Shown here: in pieces, positions 41,389 to 44,950 of the stretch | Numbering within the stretch: the first letter of the stretch is position 1 | Layout of the letters: each line of letters opens with the position of its first letter | DNA from: an uncultured bacterium | Lineage (GTDB): Bacteria > Armatimonadota > HRBIN16 | Assembly: GCA_938027655.1 (NCBI GenBank) | Contig: CALJAP010000120.1 | Coordinates: forward strand, 1 to 44,950 | Direction of reading: 5' to 3' | Length of the DNA stretch: 44,950 nucleotides | The notes under the pieces: model-generated | Seen by the model: only the letters and a program-made list of their open reading frames with translations | The model's database searches: none | What the model was told of the DNA's origin: nothing | Program-made: the position numbers and the translations under genes

Positions 41389-43815
41389 ATGACCGCACCA
41401 CAGTCTCTGCTGGATGTCGGCACCGAATACCAGTACGGTTTTCGGGATGAGATAGAGTATGTCTACAAGGCGGAAAAGGGGCTCAACCGCCGTGTGGTGG
41501 AGATGATTTCGCATTTCAAGAACGAGCCCGACTGGATGCGCGAGTTTCGCCTGCGTGCTCTGGAGATATTCCTCAAAAAGCCCATGCCCACGTGGGGCAA
41601 CACCCAGCTTCTCAGCGAGATAGACTTCGACGACATCTACTACTACATCAAACCCGCAGAGAAGCAGGGCAAGACCTGGGAAGAGGTTCCCGAAACCATT
41701 AAGAACACCTTCGAGAAACTGGGCATCCCCGAGGCGGAGCGCAAGTTTCTGGCGGGCGTCTCGGCACAGTACGAGTCCGAGGTGGTCTATCACAGCATCC
41801 GTGAAGACCTCGAACGACAGGGCGTGATTTTCCTCGATATGGACTCGGGCTTGCGCGAGTACCCCGACCTCGTGCGCCGCTGGTTCGGCAAAGTGGTGCC
41901 TCCTGGCGACAACAAGTTCGCTGCGCTCAATTCGGCGGTGTGGTCGGGTGGCTCGTTCATCTACGTGCCGCCGGGCGTGCATGTGGAGATTCCCCTGCAG
42001 GCGTACTTCCGCATCAACGCAGAAAACATGGGGCAGTTCGAGCGTACGCTCATCATCGCCGACGAAGGCAGCCGGGTGCACTACATCGAAGGCTGTACCG
42101 CGCCCATCTACTCTACTGACTCGCTGCACTCGGCGGTGGTGGAGCTGGTTGCTCTCAAAGGCGCACACATCCGCTACACCACCGTGCAAAACTGGTCTAA
42201 GAACGTGTACAACCTGGTGACCAAGCGCGCGGTAGCATACGAAGATGCTACGGTGGAGTGGGTGGATGGCAACCTCGGCTGTTTAACAAGTGACACCAAA
42301 GTATTTCTGAATAGCAATATCAAGCCTATTGCTGAATTACAGCCGGGCGATGTGGTGTATTCTGTGGATGCCAGCTTGCAGTTGGTTCGCCACAAGGTGG
42401 TTGCCAAAAAGTACAGTGGCAGGCAGCCAGTGTTCCTTCTGCGCACCGAGAACCACAGAGAAATCCGGGCAACAGCAAACCATCCTTTCCTGACGCTAAC
42501 CAAGCAGGGGAAGGTCTTCTCACTGAGCTGGAAGCGGTTGGACCAGCTGAAAGAGGGCGACTGGGTAGCGATTACGGGAGACATCCCGGACCATGGTAAG
42601 CCAAAGCGGTTTGAGCCGATGCCGATTCGAGGGAAGAAGCCTGTCACCCTGCCTGAGCAAAGCTCGGAAGACCTGATGTGGCTGCTGGGCGCCTATATGG
42701 GGGACGGCTACCTCGATGCGAATCGCGTGTACTTTGCCGTGCCGCCCGATGACAGAGCGTACGAACGCCTGACCACTTTGTTCTCCACCCTGTTCGGTGT
42801 GGACTACGAGGTGCGGGGCAACGCAGTGCGTATCAACTCCGTCACGCTCCGTGACTGGATTATGCAGCAGGGTTTTGGCGGTAGCGCCCACGAGAAGCGC
42901 GTGCCGCAGTGGGTATACACCCTCCCTAAAGCGCAGAGGCTGGCGTTCATCGAGGGATATATCGCCGCCGACGGCTATCGCCGCGCGAACCACAGAAACA
43001 CATCCATCACCAGCGCCAATCGCGAGTTGCTGGAAGATGTAAAGCAGCTGGCGATATCCTGCGGTCTCGACCCGCGCAAAATCAGCCAGTGGACGCGCCG
43101 TGAGAAGAAGCCTCTGGGCAAGGACGAAAAGGAGTACACCCACTACTTCCTCTACTTTGGCGAGGGACATTACACGCAGCCGGTGCATTTCAGCCGGGTG
43201 ACAGGCATCGAACCCGCTGGGGTCGAGGACACATGGGATATCGAAATAGAAGGTAGCCACAACTTTGTGGCGAATGGCTTCATCGTGCACAACAGCAAGC
43301 TCACGATGAAGTACCCGAGCGTCTATATGGTTGGCAAAGGCGCGAGAGGTGACATTTTATCTGTTGCGTTTGCCGGTCCTGGGCAGCACCAGGACGCGGG
43401 CGCCAAGATGGTACATGCCGCGCCGTACACCACCTCTACCGTCATCTCCAAGTCCATCAGCAAAGGAGGCGGGCGCACCACCTATCGCGGACTGGTGCAG
43501 GTAGACGAGGGGGCGGTGGGCGTTAAGTGCAACGTGCGCTGTGACGCGCTGCTGCTCGACGAGCACTCGCGTTCTGATACCTATCCTACTATGAACGTGA
43601 AAGAGGACGACGTGCGCATCGAACACGAAGCCACCGTCAGCAAAGTGGGCGAGGAGCAACTGTTCTACCTGATGAGCCGGGGGCTGAGCGAGCAGGAAGC
43701 GGTCACCATGATTATCAACGGCTTCTTCGAGCCGTTCGCCAAAGAGCTTCCGCTGGAGTACGCGGTGGAGCTGAACCGCCTTATCGCTCTGGAGATGGAG
43801 GGGTCGGTAGGCTAA
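41389..43815 (+). CDS. sufB: SufB Fe-S scaffold protein containing an intein
   Basis: An 808-residue precursor. After removing residues 298-635 the exteins (297 + 173) give a 470-residue SufB, the family's usual size. Extein landmarks include GWSGGSFIYVPPGVHVEIP-like WSGGSFIYVPPGV, VHYIEGCTAPIYS and, after the intein, SKLTMKYPSVYMVG and RCDALLLDEHSRSDTYPTM. SufB and SufD form the scaffold that, with SufC, builds Fe-S clusters. The insertion falls in the conserved GNLG/SKLTMKYP segment, so splicing is needed for function. sufD overlaps the stop codon (TAATG). Confidence 0.95.
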   Translation: MTAPQSLLDVGTEYQYGFRDEIEYVYKAEKGLNRRVVEMISHFKNEPDWMREFRLRALEIFLKKPMPTWGNTQLLSEIDFDDIYYYIKPAEKQGKTWEEVPETIKNTFEKLGIPEAERKFLAGVSAQYESEVVYHSIREDLERQGVIFLDMDSGLREYPDLVRRWFGKVVPPGDNKFAALNSAVWSGGSFIYVPPGVHVEIPLQAYFRINAENMGQFERTLIIADEGSRVHYIEGCTAPIYSTDSLHSAVVELVALKGAHIRYTTVQNWSKNVYNLVTKRAVAYEDATVEWVDGNLGCLTSDTKVFLNSNIKPIAELQPGDVVYSVDASLQLVRHKVVAKKYSGRQPVFLLRTENHREIRATANHPFLTLTKQGKVFSLSWKRLDQLKEGDWVAITGDIPDHGKPKRFEPMPIRGKKPVTLPEQSSEDLMWLLGAYMGDGYLDANRVYFAVPPDDRAYERLTTLFSTLFGVDYEVRGNAVRINSVTLRDWIMQQGFGGSAHEKRVPQWVYTLPKAQRLAFIEGYIAADGYRRANHRNTSITSANRELLEDVKQLAISCGLDPRKISQWTRREKKPLGKDEKEYTHYFLYFGEGHYTQPVHFSRVTGIEPAGVEDTWDIEIEGSHNFVANGFIVHNSKLTMKYPSVYMVGKGARGDILSVAFAGPGQHQDAGAKMVHAAPYTTSTVISKSISKGGGRTTYRGLVQVDEGAVGVKCNVRCDALLLDEHSRSDTYPTMNVKEDDVRIEHEATVSKVGEEQLFYLMSRGLSEQEAVTMIINGFFEPFAKELPLEYAVELNRLIALEMEGSVG
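42280..43293 (+). mobile_element. SufB intein with LAGLIDADG homing endonuclease
   Basis: A 338-residue in-frame intein. Block A begins with Cys1 in CLTSDTKVFL; block B has ANHPFLTL; the DOD endonuclease blocks C and E are LLGAYMGDGYLD (near precursor residue 432) and FIEGYIAADGYRR (near 518). Block F is EDTWDIEIEGSHNFVANG and block G ends VHN. The +1 extein residue is Ser636. Asp residues of both LAGLIDADG motifs (GDGYL, ADGYR) are kept, so both splicing and endonuclease activity look intact. Homing inteins move by gene conversion between identical sites in other sufB alleles. Confidence 0.93.
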
Positions 43816-44950
43816 TGAGCAACATATTGACCACAACCAGTCCTGCAGGGCTGGAGCTGATCGAAGCCATCAGTCGGCATCTGGCGGAGCCGGAATGGGC
43901 GTCTGCCCACCGCAAGGAAGCGTGGGAACGCTTCCTGCAGGCGCCCATGCCCTCTCGTACACAGGAGCATTGGCGGCGTACGGACATCAGCCACTTGACT
44001 CTGGAGAACATCGTGCCCTCCCCACCCACTGAGCATCGCGCCCTGCCCGAGTGGCTGGAAGGCAGCATCCACGGTGGTGCACGCCGCGTCGGGGGTACGC
44101 TGGCTTTTGTGGACGGCACCCTCGCCCACGAGCACGTGACCGATAGCCTGCGCAAAAAGGGCGTGATTTTCACCAGCTGGTCGCAGGCAATCCAGCGACA
44201 TCCCGATTTGATGCGCCGTGCGATAGAGAACGTAGACTATGACCCTGCCGACGAGAAGCTCACCGCGATGGCGCGCGCCTATGCTACCGGCGGCGCGGTG
44301 CTTGTTGTGCCACGCGGAGTAGACGTGACCCTGCCCTTGCAAACCTTCTTTACCACCAGCGAGGCACAGGCGGTTTTCCCACATACGCTGGTAATTCTGG
44401 AAGAGGACAGCCGCGTCACCCTGCTGGACGGGATGATTTCCCCTAACATGCCGGCGCGAGCTTTTGGCAGTGGCGTTGCCGACCTCATCCTGGGCGAAGG
44501 CGCGAAGCTGACCTACGTGTTATTCCAGCAGTGGGGACGGGGCATGGAGTACTTCCACCACCAGCGGGCGGTGCTGGGGCGCGATTCGCACCTGACCACT
44601 ATTACCGTCGCACTGGGGGCATCCTTGAGCAAAATTACCATCGAATCGGTACTCTGCTCGCCCGGCGCGGTCAGCGACATGCTGGGCGTCGTGTTCGGCG
44701 ACGACAAACAGCACTTTGACCATCACACGGTGCAGCTGCACACAGTGGGCAATACCACAAGCGACTTGCTGTTCAAGGTGGCGCTGGACGAGGCGAGCTA
44801 TTCCGCCTACAGCGGTTTGATACGCATCGAGCCGGGGGCACAGAAGGCAAACGCCTACCAGCGCAACGAGAATCTGGTGCTGAGCAGCACCGCACATGCC
44901 GAAACTCTGCCCAATCTGGAGATCGAGGCGAACGATGTGCGCTGTACGCA
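43815..44950 (+). CDS. sufD: SufD, Fe-S assembly scaffold subunit (3' end outside window)
   Basis: The first 378 residues of SufD; no stop occurs before the window ends. It begins MSNILTTTSPAGLELIEAIS, with the SufD helical N-terminus containing PMPSRTQEHWRRTDISHL. The beta-helix core has VVPRGVDVTLPLQ, the conserved QHFDHHTVQLHTVGNTTSD segment and PNLEIEANDVRC near the break. SufB lacks that N-terminal helical region, so this is SufD. The ATG overlaps the sufB stop codon, pointing to coupled translation. Confidence 0.95.
   Translation, partial: MSNILTTTSPAGLELIEAISRHLAEPEWASAHRKEAWERFLQAPMPSRTQEHWRRTDISHLTLENIVPSPPTEHRALPEWLEGSIHGGARRVGGTLAFVDGTLAHEHVTDSLRKKGVIFTSWSQAIQRHPDLMRRAIENVDYDPADEKLTAMARAYATGGAVLVVPRGVDVTLPLQTFFTTSEAQAVFPHTLVILEEDSRVTLLDGMISPNMPARAFGSGVADLILGEGAKLTYVLFQQWGRGMEYFHHQRAVLGRDSHLTTITVALGASLSKITIESVLCSPGAVSDMLGVVFGDDKQHFDHHTVQLHTVGNTTSDLLFKVALDEASYSAYSGLIRIEPGAQKANAYQRNENLVLSSTAHAETLPNLEIEANDVRCT

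Overview
The window is bacterial chromosomal DNA with fairly high GC content. It is dense with short intergenic repeats and has no phage or plasmid backbone. The gene set fits a free-living bacterium of the Terrabacteria side of the tree: RNase Y next to YmdB, HrcA, CheC/CheD/CheX adaptation, Obg, class III CoaX and a SUF system. A prepilin with a dockerin-like tail, PKD and copper-amine-oxidase-like 'stalk' exported proteins, a GH172 (DUF2961) enzyme and a GH50-like enzyme make Armatimonadota my best guess. That is an inference from gene content; no marker was aligned.

Layout. 1-900: a prepilin-like protein and repeat-rich spacer. 909-1337: an ArsC-type arsenate reductase. 1332-5751: a minus-strand chemotaxis operon read cheC-cheD-HDOD-cheR-cheY-cheX-yjfB-like-cheW, preceded by an exact sigma-28 type -10 box; cheA, cheB and receptors must lie elsewhere. 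5838-9515: a sugar-nucleotide-type epimerase divergent from aconitase. 9610-9862: an unreported-looking remnant of a restriction-modification locus fused onto the end of the coaX operon. 9862-13676: hrcA-grpE-glmM-coaX. 13840-18577: an exported Gly-rich PKD protein, then recA-rny-ymdB. 18578-19055: three different dispersed repeats. 19056-22270: an unknown 607-residue protein after rimO. 22491-25590: rplU-rpmA, terminator, obg-proB. 25662-30038: two secreted carbohydrate-active enzymes. 30087-30168: tRNA-Leu(UAA). 30204-33975: dihydrolipoamide dehydrogenase, a GIY-YIG protein, a BMP-type lipoprotein and a Uma2-family protein. 34048-36698: a STAS-Usp fusion, a frameshifted stalk-domain pseudogene, a PHP phosphatase and an anchored NTF2-like protein. 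36820-37546: a RAYT transposase between its own REP sequences. 37556-39879: thiamine pyrophosphokinase and two exported proteins of unknown role. 40077-44950: rrf2-sufC-sufB-sufD, where sufB carries a full-length LAGLIDADG intein and sufD runs off the window.

How it works together. The che block supplies a signal-termination and receptor-adaptation module (CheC, CheX, CheD, CheR, CheY). The suf block builds Fe-S clusters under a likely Fe-S-sensing Rrf2 regulator and also serves clients in the window such as aconitase and RimO. The two glycosidases are probably an exported polysaccharide-degrading pair. The most unusual items are the restriction-modification remnant, the SufB intein, the RAYT/REP locus, a terminator-forming repeat family always placed in the same polarity after stop codons, and a shared palindrome just upstream of aconitase and the STAS-Usp gene.
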